Source of the DNA: Megalonaias nervosa
Lineage: Eukaryota; Mollusca; Bivalvia; Unionida; Unionidae
Assembly: GCA_016617855.1 (NCBI GenBank)
Contig: JAECUM010017545.1
Span: forward strand, 1 to 64,000
Reading direction: 5' to 3'
DNA: 64,000 nucleotides
Of this stretch, positions 42,201 to 56,000 are shown piece after piece (positions within the stretch are counted from its first letter, which is position 1; each line of letters begins with the position of its first letter). Below the pieces are notes generated by a model. It saw only the letters and a list, made by a program, of their open reading frames with translations, did no database searches and was not told where the DNA came from. A program made the position numbers and the translations under genes.

Positions 42201-45200
42201 AGTCTGAAAGATCCTTGTCATGACCTATATCTCCTTCACCATGATGTCTGAATGTCTTAGAAGCAATGAAGCAGTAGCCCCTGAGAGTGACAGTGAATAC
42301 CTTCTTATCTTTGAAGTGCCAGATAAATAAGTAAGCAAGCTCAGAGACCAAGGCCTGATAGGGCATGATATTGTGCCCTTTCACTAACCCCTAAAAAAGA
42401 GCCACTTTCTCCATATGCATTTAAACTGGAGGCCCATCTAGATCAAGAGAAAAAGCCAAACTTTCTGCACAAGGGTCTCCTGGAGAGAGCCAAGTGGCCA
42501 AGTATGCAGTAGGTGCCTACATGGGCAGGGATGAAACACTTGTATCTGGGTTTACTTGAGTAGGTTGGGCATCATTGGGATTGCAGTAGAGATATCTATT
42601 GCAAAATCAGTTAGATCATGGGTCAGCAACCTAGTTTACATAGCATGCCATTTTTTCCCAAGATTAATTAAAAAATGAATGAGCAAATGCCATCAGTAAG
42701 AGAGTAACACTGTTAAAATCGAGATTTTTGGTTGCCCTTTGGGAGCCACACAAAACCTCTTGACATACCACCTTGTGGCACACATGCCATAGTTTGCCGA
42801 TCCCGAGTTAGATTATTCACTCAAAACTGGTCCATTCTGAGAGGGGCTATTAAAGCTACTTTGCAGGTCTGGCCCCTTATGTTCTGGATTATTCTTGGTA
42901 TCATAATTTATGGAGGGAAAGGTGTAGCCCAACAACCTCTCAACTTCACTGCTAGAGAACCCATGGCCAATGCCACTGGGCACAGATCAGGAGAGATGAA
43001 GGTGGGCAGTTTGTGGTTCCACCTCACTGCTAAAGGATCAATCGTGACACCTGAAAGTGCAAAAATCCATTCAGAGATTGGTGAATGAAAGGAACCACTT
43101 GCTGAGAGGAGTTTGGCCCTTTCTTGACAAAGAATTGGTGAGAACACAAAGCCCACCAGCAATGTGTCTGATCTGGATTGCACCAACATAGAAAATTCTA
43201 GACCAGGACACAGAGGCTAGTTGATGATCATTATAAAATTTAGTTATTTTTCTATTACAGAGGGGCTATGTTAAATCTGCATGACAATGTTGAGCATGTT
43301 GAAATTAAGCACTTTTTAAGGGTAGAAAATGCCATTGGATTTATTTTCAAAATGTAAATCTGCATTTACTTGGCCTAGGATGAGTATGTGGTAGCATAAT
43401 GTATTCAGTCCAGACAATTTTACATGGTGAGGACTGGTCGACAAGTGGTTTTCCTAAGTCCTTCAACTGATATATTTCTTTGCAATTTTGGACTGAATTG
43501 ACCCTTTGCTAAATATAAACATCAATTTTTAAAAAGACATTTATGTCCCAATATATCAATGATCAATGCATTTGATATGGCATGTTCAAGTTGCAGTCCA
43601 AAAGTTCTGACATCCAGTCATCAGGAATTATTGTTCTTCAAACTTCTACATAAGTTGCAGTACATTTAATTTTATCTGAACCATATTCTAACCAGCTAAA
43701 CTCATGTTCCGCCTTCTTGGAACACATGCATGAATTTTTGTCTTCTCTGTTTCTGCTATTTTGTAATTCAAATTTTTGCTGGAAGTTTCATTTTTGGTTA
43801 GTATTTCATCTTGGCTCTCGTAGATTACTCCATCATGTTCGGTGCAGACATCATATGTTAGGTCATTCTGACTGCTGTCATGCTCTAATCATGATATTGG
43901 GAAAAGATATTCATTATCCACAGTTTCATATCTGCCTCATAGTAAAACTTTGCTGCCAATAAAAATGCAAATTGCACTAGGTCAAGGTTGCATCATGCAG
44001 CTGGTAGCACACTACTTACAAAAACTGCTGAGACTACAGATTTTCTTTGATAACAAATGTTAGCTAAATAGAGGTGGAACTTATTTCAATACATCATTAG
44101 AAATTTTTAAAACAAATATTTTCATTGAGGCTATTACAGCCGAGACTGGTTCTTGGTCTCAAGAAAAATCTACTGGCATACCTAACATCTGGACAGGGTA
44201 CCAGTCTAATTCTAAGCTGGAAATATTACGGGATATATCGAGTACATGATTATTTCTGGATGATCCAAGGTGACATATATAGGTTCAAATGTACAAGGAA
44301 AATATCCAGGTTGAGTGTAGGTTCAATTGAAAAAAGAATATATTTCTTTTCATTAAAGCATTATAAAATTAACGACAAAAAAATTCACTGTCCATTTTAT
44401 CTGTGTAACTTTAGGTGCACTGAATTAATTTTTTTGTGGTACATGGTGTTTATTTTAAGTGAATCCCACAAGGGTGTGTCCTGGCTGAAACACTGTATAT
44501 TTATGTACATATTGAGCTCAGTAAATGCAAAATACCTGAATTATTTTTTCTTTGCTCAATAGTGGTCTGGACAGCTCCATTTTGGTACACAATGCCCTCT
44601 GGGCTTAGCAGGATGATGCGGCCATATTTTGCTGTGCTTGTCATGATCAAAGACAACTGCCTGGCAGGCAAGCCAGTTGGGAAGGAGTAACTCTGGTTAA
44701 TGATTACAAAGTCCTTCACATCCTTGCCATCATTAACAAAGTCCCGCTGTGACGGAGAAATAATTCAATTTTATAATGATAACAGTATAATTTAACAAAG
44801 TCCCTCTGTGACAGAGAAATAACAGAATTTTATAATGATCAAATTATAATTTAACAAATTGTCTCTGTCATAGAGAAATAATTAAATTTTATAATGATCA
44901 AAGTATAATTTAACAAACTGTCTCTGTAATAAAGAAATAATGCAATTTTATAATGATGAAAGTATAAATTAACAAATTGTCTCTGTAAAAGAGAAATAAC
45001 TGAATTTCATAATGATCAAAGTTTAATCCAAGTGGCATCCATTTTCACACAGAGCATCTCAAAATACTGTAAAATTCATTTATTTTCATGCCATAAATTT
45101 CCATGTGTTTAAAAAGATATTGATTTTGTTACTTCATAAAGGTGTGCATTGAGGATGGGGTTTCAGTGGCATCTACAAAAAGATCATTCTTTCTTGGTTC

Positions 45201-48200
45201 TTTAAATACGTGTCTGTAACAAGTACATGATACACAAAAATGGTACCTTATGACTATACACAAATAATGGTACCTCATGATTTACACAAAAAATGGTACC
45301 TCATGACTGTACACAAAAATGGTACCTCATGACTATACACAATAATGGTACCTCATTACTATACACAAAAATAGTACCTCATGACCATACACAAAATATG
45401 GTACCTCATGAAAAATTGCAGATTCACAATAATATCTTATTGCAAAAACCTGATATCACCCACCTGATATTCAGAGTGTATGTACTTTCTGATAAGTCAT
45501 GTCAAACTGCAAACAGCAAAGATCTTGATCTGTCATAGCATAATGAGCCTACTGATCAGGGTCTATGCTGCTTGTTCTACAGATTATTCCTGACAAAATC
45601 CACAGGCCCATATCTGCTGGTGCATTATGCAGTGGCAGATCTGGGTCTGTGCAATTTGCAACTGGACTGATCTTATAAGCGAATATATAAAGTAGGTCTA
45701 AATGGGTTATACAGGGCATGTGACTTGGCTGAAATACATCCATGTCAGCATAATTTCCAGCTATTTGGTAGAAGCTGGGGGGGGGATCTGACATGTTGTT
45801 TAACTGTGTTTATAACTTTAGCTGGACTTGAATTTTGTGTATTCATATTGTTTGCTTGAATGTGAAAGTTGTTCATGTAAAGACTCTACTTATCATATAT
45901 GGTTTTATTAAAGTTTGAAATAGCCATAATGTTGCTATGGGAGCCATCCTGGATACAAGTTTGAAAGAGCATGTCCTAAGAAATATTTTTGCTGAATTTG
46001 ATCTAAATTCACTGAGCCATTGTGGAAAAGAAGCGGAAAATAAGTTTTTCAGCCTGGTTCCTATGGAAGCTAAATCATAACTTGAAAGCCAAGCTAAGCA
46101 AAATTCTGATAGAGATGTCCTGAGGACTATTCCTACCAAGTGTAGAATGAAAATACCAATGTGGATCGATGACACATGATGCACAGTGGATGCAGGGCCA
46201 AACTAGTTAGCTTTGCTATAAGGTCAAGTAAGCTAAAAGAAACCCACCGACGATATGAAAAAGTAAAAGAATAACAACAACAATAAATAGCTCATTAATT
46301 GTACTAAGCCTTCTTGGCTACCATAGATATCTACAACCCTATGCTGTAGGTATAATACAATACTAAAATATAAATGTGAATCCTAGTTACCATATTCATC
46401 CTCCCAGGAGTGCTGACTTTCTCAAGAACTGTGTATATGTAAAGTTCATCCACAGGATGGGTACGGAGGCATGGAATTTTGATCACACCAAACACAGCCT
46501 CAAGGACAGTCTGCATAAAATCAAACTGAAACAAGAGTCAAATTAAAATTTATTACAACTTTACATCTTTCTCATTTAAGACTGTGTTGCTATAAACTTT
46601 TGAACTCTGTTCAATATAATGACTCTTATCTCTGAAACTAAGCTTTTGATAATAAACCTTTCATTTGGTTCCTTTGCTATCATAGATCAGATTGTGAATT
46701 ATTAATGTAAACTACTGATTCATGTTAGATATTTGATTTATGTTACATGTACTTAGTATTCTCTGTGTTCAATTACTCAACTGAAATAAGTTGACCACTA
46801 GCTCTTATAAAGGTGATAGGATCTGCATGCCTTTAAAAAAATCTTCATGACTTGATTTGATACAAAAGACTCATTAACATTATAATACAATGCACATCAA
46901 CTTTTTATTGACTGAAATGATGCAACTAACACTTCTGCAAGTTGGAGATCAAAACACAGTCAGTACTTCATTAGGTTAGCTTAGAAATGATTGTGGCACA
47001 GCTGTGACAGTCGATTTAAACTCTTCATGTCTGAACACATGAGGGCACATAGCATTTATGATGACCAAGGAAATCAAACTAAAAACCTAAAACCCTATTT
47101 TACTAGTCAAGACTTACTTAACTGGTTATTTATTTTTGGAAGTGTTGCCACCAGTAGGCAGTAGGCATTACTGACATTTCAGGTAATAAAAATTTCACCA
47201 TATATTGTTACTTACAGTATTCTGAGAATTTTGTTTAAGCAGTAAATTTAATCAAATACATGACTTCTTATTAAAAGTTGCAAATTTCATGATGTTTATT
47301 AACATTTCCAAACACTAACTGCCATTTTTTCACTCTAAAATGTGTGATATATTATGGTATAATTTATCAATTCTGATTGTGATTTTATTCACTTTCAACA
47401 AAAGGATCCTAATCTGTTATATTTTGTGCATTTTCTATAAGACAAAATGGGATCCACACCTGCCTCCATATTAAAAAGCACATCAATGAGTCATTTATTA
47501 ATGCTATAGCAAGGGAGCAGTCAATATCTGAACTGAAGTGCCTGTAACATGCTTACATATTTGATAAAAATAAGATATTCTGGCTGAGCAAAGTTTGAAG
47601 CAGAACATATGTAAAAGACTTAGCCCCGCTAACTTCATTCAGATAATGGTTGTCAAATAATATTTTACTCTTTTTTTTTACTAATTTTGAAAACTTCAAA
47701 TTGAACACATTGAAAGAAATCAATAGCTGAATATTTTCAAGCAATTAAATAAAGATCTAATTGGTAGGTAAAACAAATTCTGTCAGACCCCATCTTTTGT
47801 CATCTCAGGACAAAGTGCCTTCTGGAAAGACTCCAAGGTCCAAACATGGCTACTACTTCCAATGCAGGTTGCCATGTTATTGCTAAGAACTGTGGGAGAC
47901 AACTTCATTATCTTCTCTTCCATCTCCATCAAGAAGGCAATATCTGCCACTACAGTCTCTGACTTCACCATAAAGAGATGTAATTTTCCCTTAAATGAAA
48001 AAAAGCATTTTCCTTTCAACAAATTTCAGATAACAAATAACAACACTATAGAATCTACCTGGTATACATTTTACATCCTCATACCATTCTTAATATCATT
48101 TCATATCCAGTGGCAATTTAACATTATTTTTTTATCCAATAATTTTATTTAATTGCATGAGTACAATGGCTTCTATAATTATCTGTATAATGTTTATTCC

Positions 48201-51200
48201 AAGTCAAAGGAAACACGGTGTCAATTTTGATATTTCATGCATCTTAGCATAATTTTAATTATGACAAGAGTCCCTTCAAGGGACTAAAACTCTTCTGGGC
48301 AAAACAAATTTCTAGGAAAGCAAGATAAAACCATTATATTCATTTCAACTGCTGACAATGAAACCATGTATGATGTATTCTTCATTGATAACAAGATACT
48401 GATTTCTTTGTAAATATGACAAACCATCAGGGGGATCCGTCAAAGATTTCCAAGACATCCATCATGGCACCATTAGTAGCACTAATAATGTCCATTTGAA
48501 AAGTACATGTCAACAGTCAATATAACATTTTGGTCAGAAGGAGTTGTGATATCAATGATAACAGGGGGATATAATAATCATGACGATACCTATGAAGATG
48601 ATAATGTCAGCTATGACAAATAAAATAATACATCAGGATTTACTGATCTACTTTGGCTTTATCCTATGGAAAGCAGTACAATGGAAAACCTACCAAAAAT
48701 TGCCTGAGTGGATGCCAGAGATGACATCCAAGCTGATGGCAATTCTTGAAGTTTTATAGAGAAACTTTAATTGCAAAGTTTGTTTACTGAGTTTACATAA
48801 AACATGGTAGAATTCAGTTACAGGAATTTAAATGAATTATAAAAAGAGCAAAAAATTAAATTAAAATAGGCTATTAGTAACATAGCTGAATACATTCATG
48901 TATCTGGTCACAATACGAGTTTCTGAGAGCAGTAAATCTAAACACAATGCTGTTTGATTATGAGGAAACACTTTTTGAAGGTATGGTTAATTGTTTTAAT
49001 AAGGTGTTTGTTTTTATGTTGTAAATAGTTCCTAAAGCAAGTAGTAAATATATATGACTATTCATTCTTCCAGGATTTATCCATCATGGATATTATTCAT
49101 CTAAGTATTTGAATGCTTTTAGTGAAAGCTCATTGTGACTGATGCTGTATAAAATGGTATTATTTTCTAAAATACCAGAGTTCTGTAAACAAAGAAAATG
49201 GTGGCAAATCTAAGTACGTCAATACTCCAGAAAAGTTTCAATGGATTTTTTGAACAATTTGAGTTCACTGGATCCAGTCTGTTTGAGTTCAATGGATCCA
49301 GTCTATTTGAATTCAATGGATCCAGTCTGCTTAAATTCAATGGATCCAGTCTGTCTGGATTCAATGGATCCAGTCTGCTTGAATTCAGTGGAATCCCTTT
49401 GAGTTCAATGGATCCAGTCTATATGAGTTCAATGGCTCCAGTTTCTTTGAGTTCAATGGATCCAGTCTATTTGAGTTCAATGGATCCAGTCTAGTTTAGT
49501 TCAATGGATCCAGTCTATTTTAGTACAGTGGATCCAGTCTATCTGAGTTCTCTAGATTCACCAAAGAGGGTATTAATGATGTTGAAGTAAATTCATACAA
49601 AAGCTAATCCCAGATATCAGACATTATCACTATCCATGTTAGCAATAACTCATCACTGAATAAGCTGAATGAACTTATCAAGACGAAATTCCAACTCTAC
49701 AAATACTCATAGTAACATGGGTATGTGTAAAAGATCACTATATTACAATATGGAATTCCAACTCTACCAATTCTAATAGCAACATGGGTGTGTGTACAAG
49801 ATCACTACATTACACAACAAAATTCCAACTCTACCAATACTCATAGTAACATGGATATGTGTACAAGATCACTACATTACACAACAAAATTCCAAACTCT
49901 ACCAAAACTCATAGTAACATGAGTATGTATACAAGATCACTACATTATGTGACGAAATTCCAACTCTACCAATACTCATAGCAACATGGGTATGTGTACA
50001 AGATCACTACATTAAATCATGAAATTCCAATGCTGCAAATACTCATAGTAACATCAGTATGTGTACAAGATTGCCGATTTACATGAACATAAAGTCACAT
50101 GTACCTAATTCCTGTCAACAAATACCATTTTAATTCAGGGCAGTGGATGCTAGGCTTAGACTTAAAAAAATGGATTTCTTGATCTCTCTGAAAACATAAA
50201 CTAGACCTAACACCAGCACTGCGCCACGCCAGCCATCTTCAGAATGACGTTTTTATTTAGGACATCATAAAAGTCTTGTTGTCAAAACCCCATGGTGACA
50301 TTACCACCATGGTGACATTACCACCCATTAAGGAGTTGCAATAACAAAACTTTTATGATGCCTTCCATAGCAGCTACACATGCCCCAAATGGCACCATTC
50401 TGATTTTGAGCAAACTAGATATCATAAGACGCTGTTCAGTGAAAACCCCATGTTGATATGACCATCCATTCAGAAGGATTAGCCATATGAAGATTTACAA
50501 GATGGCTGCAATGGTGGCCAAACTGAATAACAGATCAGCACCATTTTCATTTAAGATATTATAAGATGTATTTTAGTGAAAATCCCATGTTGATATGACC
50601 ATCCATTCTGGAAGAGTAGTGATAAGATTTTCATGATGCCATTGTGGCAACCATAATGGATGCAATCAAGCCCATTTTCATGCAGGACCAACTGGATCAT
50701 GGGATGAATGTGAATGTAAAGTTTCATGGCATTCCTCAAAAGCTGTTTGATATCATACCCATTCACCATATTGATAGCTTCACCTAACTCTAAAGATTTT
50801 TAAGTTTTATAAAATCAGATGTTTTAGTCTAAGCTCAATGGTGAAATTCCTAAATATATCATAAACCAGACACTAGTTTATTAAATAAACAACAAAACTT
50901 TAATTCAATAAATTAGTATTAATATTAATATTGAAACCACATACCATATTTTCCAGGTGTTTCAATAGTTTCCAGCATTTTTTTCCTGAAAAAGAAGATG
51001 GAAGACCATTCTGGATCTGACTGAGGGTCAGTAGTCTGGTTTTTGACAAGTCCATAAGAATTTTCTGCTGATACTCGATGACTGATGTTGGCAGTGTGTA
51101 ACAATATCCCTGGTGTGCCTCATGACACTTCTGATTCAACAACAGCTGTTGAATAAGTTCATTCCTCCCCTGAAACAGAAAATATACCATAGAATATAAA

Positions 51201-51958
51201 TTATTCAAACTCAGCAAGGTACACAAAAATGGTTTTGATAACTGGATGTTTGGCAAATTGTGTCTGTCATATTACAAGTTCTTTAGGAACATAGTGTTGG
51301 TTTGGATAAATATAAACTCTGATAGATGAGTTTCTACTGTATAATGTTACTTAATGGTCTGATAGAGTGACCTCTCCAGTAACCCTAACTTTTAGAGTTA
51401 TCTTTGGCCAATGAATAATATATCAACTTGTATGTCTCTTGATGAAATTTTATACAAAATTCACAAAAGGGAAATGGAGATTTGCAAATTACCCAAAAAA
51501 TTATTTCATTATAGAATTTAATGCAGTTTATATACTAGACTATAAACATTAGTCACACACTCAGAATTGTACATGTAGAATCATGAGGCATGAAATGACT
51601 GTTTTGGTCAACTTATAACATCAATAAAGATTTGTTTCATACCTGTTATGTGTACTGGTATCAAGTCTAAGACTGTATAACCTATTACATAACTGCAAAA
51701 ACACTAAGTCACTCAGTGATATTGCCATACAACATTTAAAAGCATGTTACAGTGTGACAAAACACTTATATAACACTACCTTATTAAAGGTAAACTGAGA
51801 TAAATCTGCATTGTGCTGATATGATGTTACAGTGTGGCACAACACTAATATGATGCTATATCACTGCATGTAAACTGAGATAAACGTGCAAATTCTTGAT
51901 ATGATACTACAGTGTGACATAGCACCTATACATAACATTATATGATGTTATATCATTG

Positions 51959-52003
<45 letters not shown>

Positions 52004-53023
52004 GTAAGAAGAATACAAATTATATGGCGAAAAACAGTCCTTTCAAGTGCACTGGATCCAGCTAGGGATCGCATGTGTCAAGGATTGTTTAAGATAAATG
52101 CAATAACTGACAACGAACAGTGAAAAACTAGTATCTAACTAGCTTGAGTGCTTCTGACTCTTAATGAGTCTTTTTCAAAGGCAAATACAAAACAAAGACA
52201 AGACAAACAAATAAAACAGAAAAACTGTTGTGTTTGTAAGAGTCAAAAGTGCTCAGGCTAGTTAGATTATAGTTTTGAACTGTTGTCAGTTTATTGCATA
52301 TATATATATAGAATATATGTATAGTATGTATGCTGTATCAATGATACACCATGAGATGTATAAATTTTTCATTAAAAGGAAACAAAGCTTGCCAAGTTTC
52401 CTTTTAATGAAAAATTTATACAATGAATGGTATATCATTGATACAGTGTACATACCGTACATATATTTTATTTATATCACATACAAATACTTATATTTGC
52501 CCTTTGAACGGAGTTCAGATTTACTACAAGCAGCTGTGTATTGACCTAGTGAATGAACTCCTCACATCCCCGAGTGTGTCCACTACAAAATGTAGTTTTA
52601 TGCCTTTAGTGGCTATTTACAATCACCTCTGCGTATTGATAAGTTGATTGTTTTCTTTTCTTGGTTTCTAATTTTCTCCACATTGATTAAATCAACATAA
52701 TATACACTTATGATTTAAACATGAAAGATGGTTTTAATGATAAAAGTAGTGCACTAGCAACACTTGGATAGCTACGCCATTCACATACCGGCACATGGAA
52801 ATTAATGTGGAATAGAAACTAAGCCAACCGACGAACCAACAAGAGGTAATTAAAATATTTTAATATATTTACAGTTGATCTAAGTCATTATTCTGCTTTA
52901 GCAACAGTACAATCGACCATAAACTCTGTCTCTGTCTCTGTCTGGCTGTCTCTCTCTCTCTCTCTCCCTGGTCAGTTTGACTTTAAATCTCTCTCTCTCT
53001 CTCTCTCCCTGGTCAGTTTGACT

Positions 53024-53066
<43 letters not shown>

Positions 53067-56000
53067 GTCGATTTGACTTTAAAACTCTCTCTCTCTCTCT
53101 TTCTCTCTCTCTCATCCTTTGGTCGGTTTGACTTAACTTTTACCATCATTCATAAGTCCAGAGATATCATGGGATGACACAAACGAAAATCCTCTATGTT
53201 TGTCATTTCATAGATTTTAGCCCATATCTTGTTAAGATGGTCAATCGATCGAGAGAGGCCTTTGGACATTTTCATATTTAAATAATAATAATCGATATTT
53301 TAGAACATTATAGTATGTTAAGAAAAAACTACAAAACATAACATTAAATACATCACAGTATGTGTACCACGTAAACGAGGAATTTACTGGCTTGCAACTT
53401 AGTATCATTGATAAACACTGTAGATAAATCCCAAGGAAAGTGCACATGTATCATTATGACAAATCATATTCTTGTAGGTTACTTGGTGCAATTTCTGTTT
53501 CAAGGTTTTAATCCAGCCCAAATTCCTTTTCTCTCTCACTCCACATTTCTGCGCAGTTTGTCCGTTATGCATGAGAGGGGAGGGGAGAACAGAAAGCAGA
53601 AAGGATTGTGATGAAAATGTGTACCATATTAAATTCATTTAGAAAATGGGGATTATTAATACTTTTCATCGTTATTTTCATACATCACTAGTGACTAATT
53701 TGTGGAAATTGATCATTGATCTATAATCAACTGCAGACGCTCGCGAGAATGTTTATATATGTGTATTATTGCGCCATGGACGGATCACAATTTGATATAC
53801 CAACAGTATTGGTATATCAAATTGCTTTATACCAACACTTTAAATGCATGTTATTTTTTAATGTATGTGGTATAAATATATATATATATATATATATATA
53901 CAGAAACACACACAATGTGATGATATGTTACAATATGACATAAAACTTACAGTATATCACACTATGTCACTAGAAGAAGTAAACTGAGATAATATGCTAT
54001 ATACAAAATTTACCTTGATAGATGATTATTCATACTTATTTTAAATTACATACAAGTTTTACCACATTGCTTCCAAAACATGCCTGTGGTTTTCAAATGA
54101 AAATATTAAATATTTAAAAATTAGTTACACCTTGCACACTTTATGTGTAATTATTACAATGCATGATCTGCTCAGGAAAGGCCACCTCTCTTATAAGGCC
54201 ACTTCCCATGCTTCAGAAGCAGCAACCTTACAAGGAGGACCACTATACCACTATAATAATAGGATCCATGACCATCCTTGCCTTATAACTGGAACAGTGT
54301 TATAATGAAGGGTGATGGAGTGAGGGAGTGATGTATTAACAGCATAATCCACAAAGTGATTGTCAGATGAGCATCATTCATCTTTAAAAGGAATGAAGTT
54401 TTTAGAAATTACATGAAAGACATGCATTTAGTTTGTTTATTTTCTCTAGGTTCCTTGTTTACATTTTAAAACGGATACAACCATTTGTGTTTCTTGCTAC
54501 AGAATTATCTCCAGCAACCTGCAGTATCCCACTGCATGTGAACATAATGCAAATATTACTTTATCTATTAGTGCCATTGGAGATATTTAAATTATAAAGG
54601 GGTTTAAGTAATTCTTTCTGAAACTGAATGACCCAAACTAGTTATCTCAGAAATATAAAACATATATATGGAAAATGCATAATTTATCATCAAGGCAGGT
54701 TTAATGATGACTATGTGGTTTTTTTAGAATGTATTATTGGGCATTTAGCTAAACAAAATTGATATGGATTGGCAGTAAAGAAGGACATTATTTTAAGATT
54801 GCATTTTTAAAAAATTTGTCACATTTCCCTCAATATCTGAAATTCTGGACATCACGGCATGTCCAAAAACTTACAAGATCTTCGTATTAAATTTCTAAAC
54901 TTGAATAGAACTTAATCCTTTTGCTGATATTACATAGGTGAAAATGATAAAAGTTTTAAAACAAATAATCAAAATTTACTCCATATACAATATTTTTAAA
55001 GTATCTTTAGCAATAATATTGGCATATAAAGGCAAAAGCTGAAAGAATTCAATGGAATAATAAATTATTTGCTAATCTGTTTCAATCATTTGTACTAGTG
55101 TAAATAGAGAAATCCAATCAGACAGCAAGTAACAAGTAGTATCGAGGAATAGGGAAATCTCATTGGACAGGCAGTGACAAGTACTAAGGTAGAATCGGGG
55201 AATCCCATCAAACAGTTTGTAAAATGTACAAGTGTGGAATAAACGAAAATCCCATCAGATAGCCAATAATAAGTACTAGTGTGGAATAGCATGATCAAAT
55301 CAAACAGCCAGTGACAAGTACTAGTGTGGAATAGGGGAATCTCATCAAACAGTCTGTAACATGTACAAGTGTGGAATAATGGAATCCCATCAGACAGCAG
55401 TGACGTACTAGTGTGGAGTTGGGGAATCTCATTAAGCAGTCTATAGCATGTACAAGTATGGAATTGAGGAATCCCATCAGACAGCCAGTAACAAGTACTA
55501 GTGCGGAATAGGGGAATCCCTTCAAACAATCAGTAACATGTGCAAGTGTGGAATAAAGGAATCCCATCAGACAGCTAGTAACAATTGCTAGTGTGGAACA
55601 AGGGAATCCCATTTGTTAGTAAAATTTACCAGTGTGAAATAGGGGAATCTCATCAAACAGTCAATAGCAAGAGTGGAATAGGGAAATTCCATCAAATAGG
55701 CAGCAGTCAATACTTGTGTGGCATAGGTGAATCATATCAAACAATCAGTACCAGTGTGGAATAGGGAAATCCCATCAGACAATCAGTTTTAACACTGCTT
55801 CACTGGCAGCAGTTGATATTAATGAAAATAAGAGTAATTGATATTCAATAAAAACAAACTGATTCAACATACCTTTCCTGACTGGAGATCCAATGTCATG
55901 AACTTAAGGCGACCAGGCTGCTCAATGAAGTGGTGAAAATTGTCCCTCATGGCATACAAGCTGGACAGATTCTGCTGCTCCTGGAAATTCATCACTCCCA

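Noticed and set aside
44125..44562. 145-codon plus-strand frame
   Set aside because: AT-rich with no recognisable motif. It overlaps the end of exon 6 in antisense and lacks splice support.
55095..55612. Long minus-strand frames with repeated LFHTCTCYRL-like words
   Set aside because: They arise from a tandem array whose unit is near a multiple of three. Two different frames are open over the same DNA, which argues against selection.
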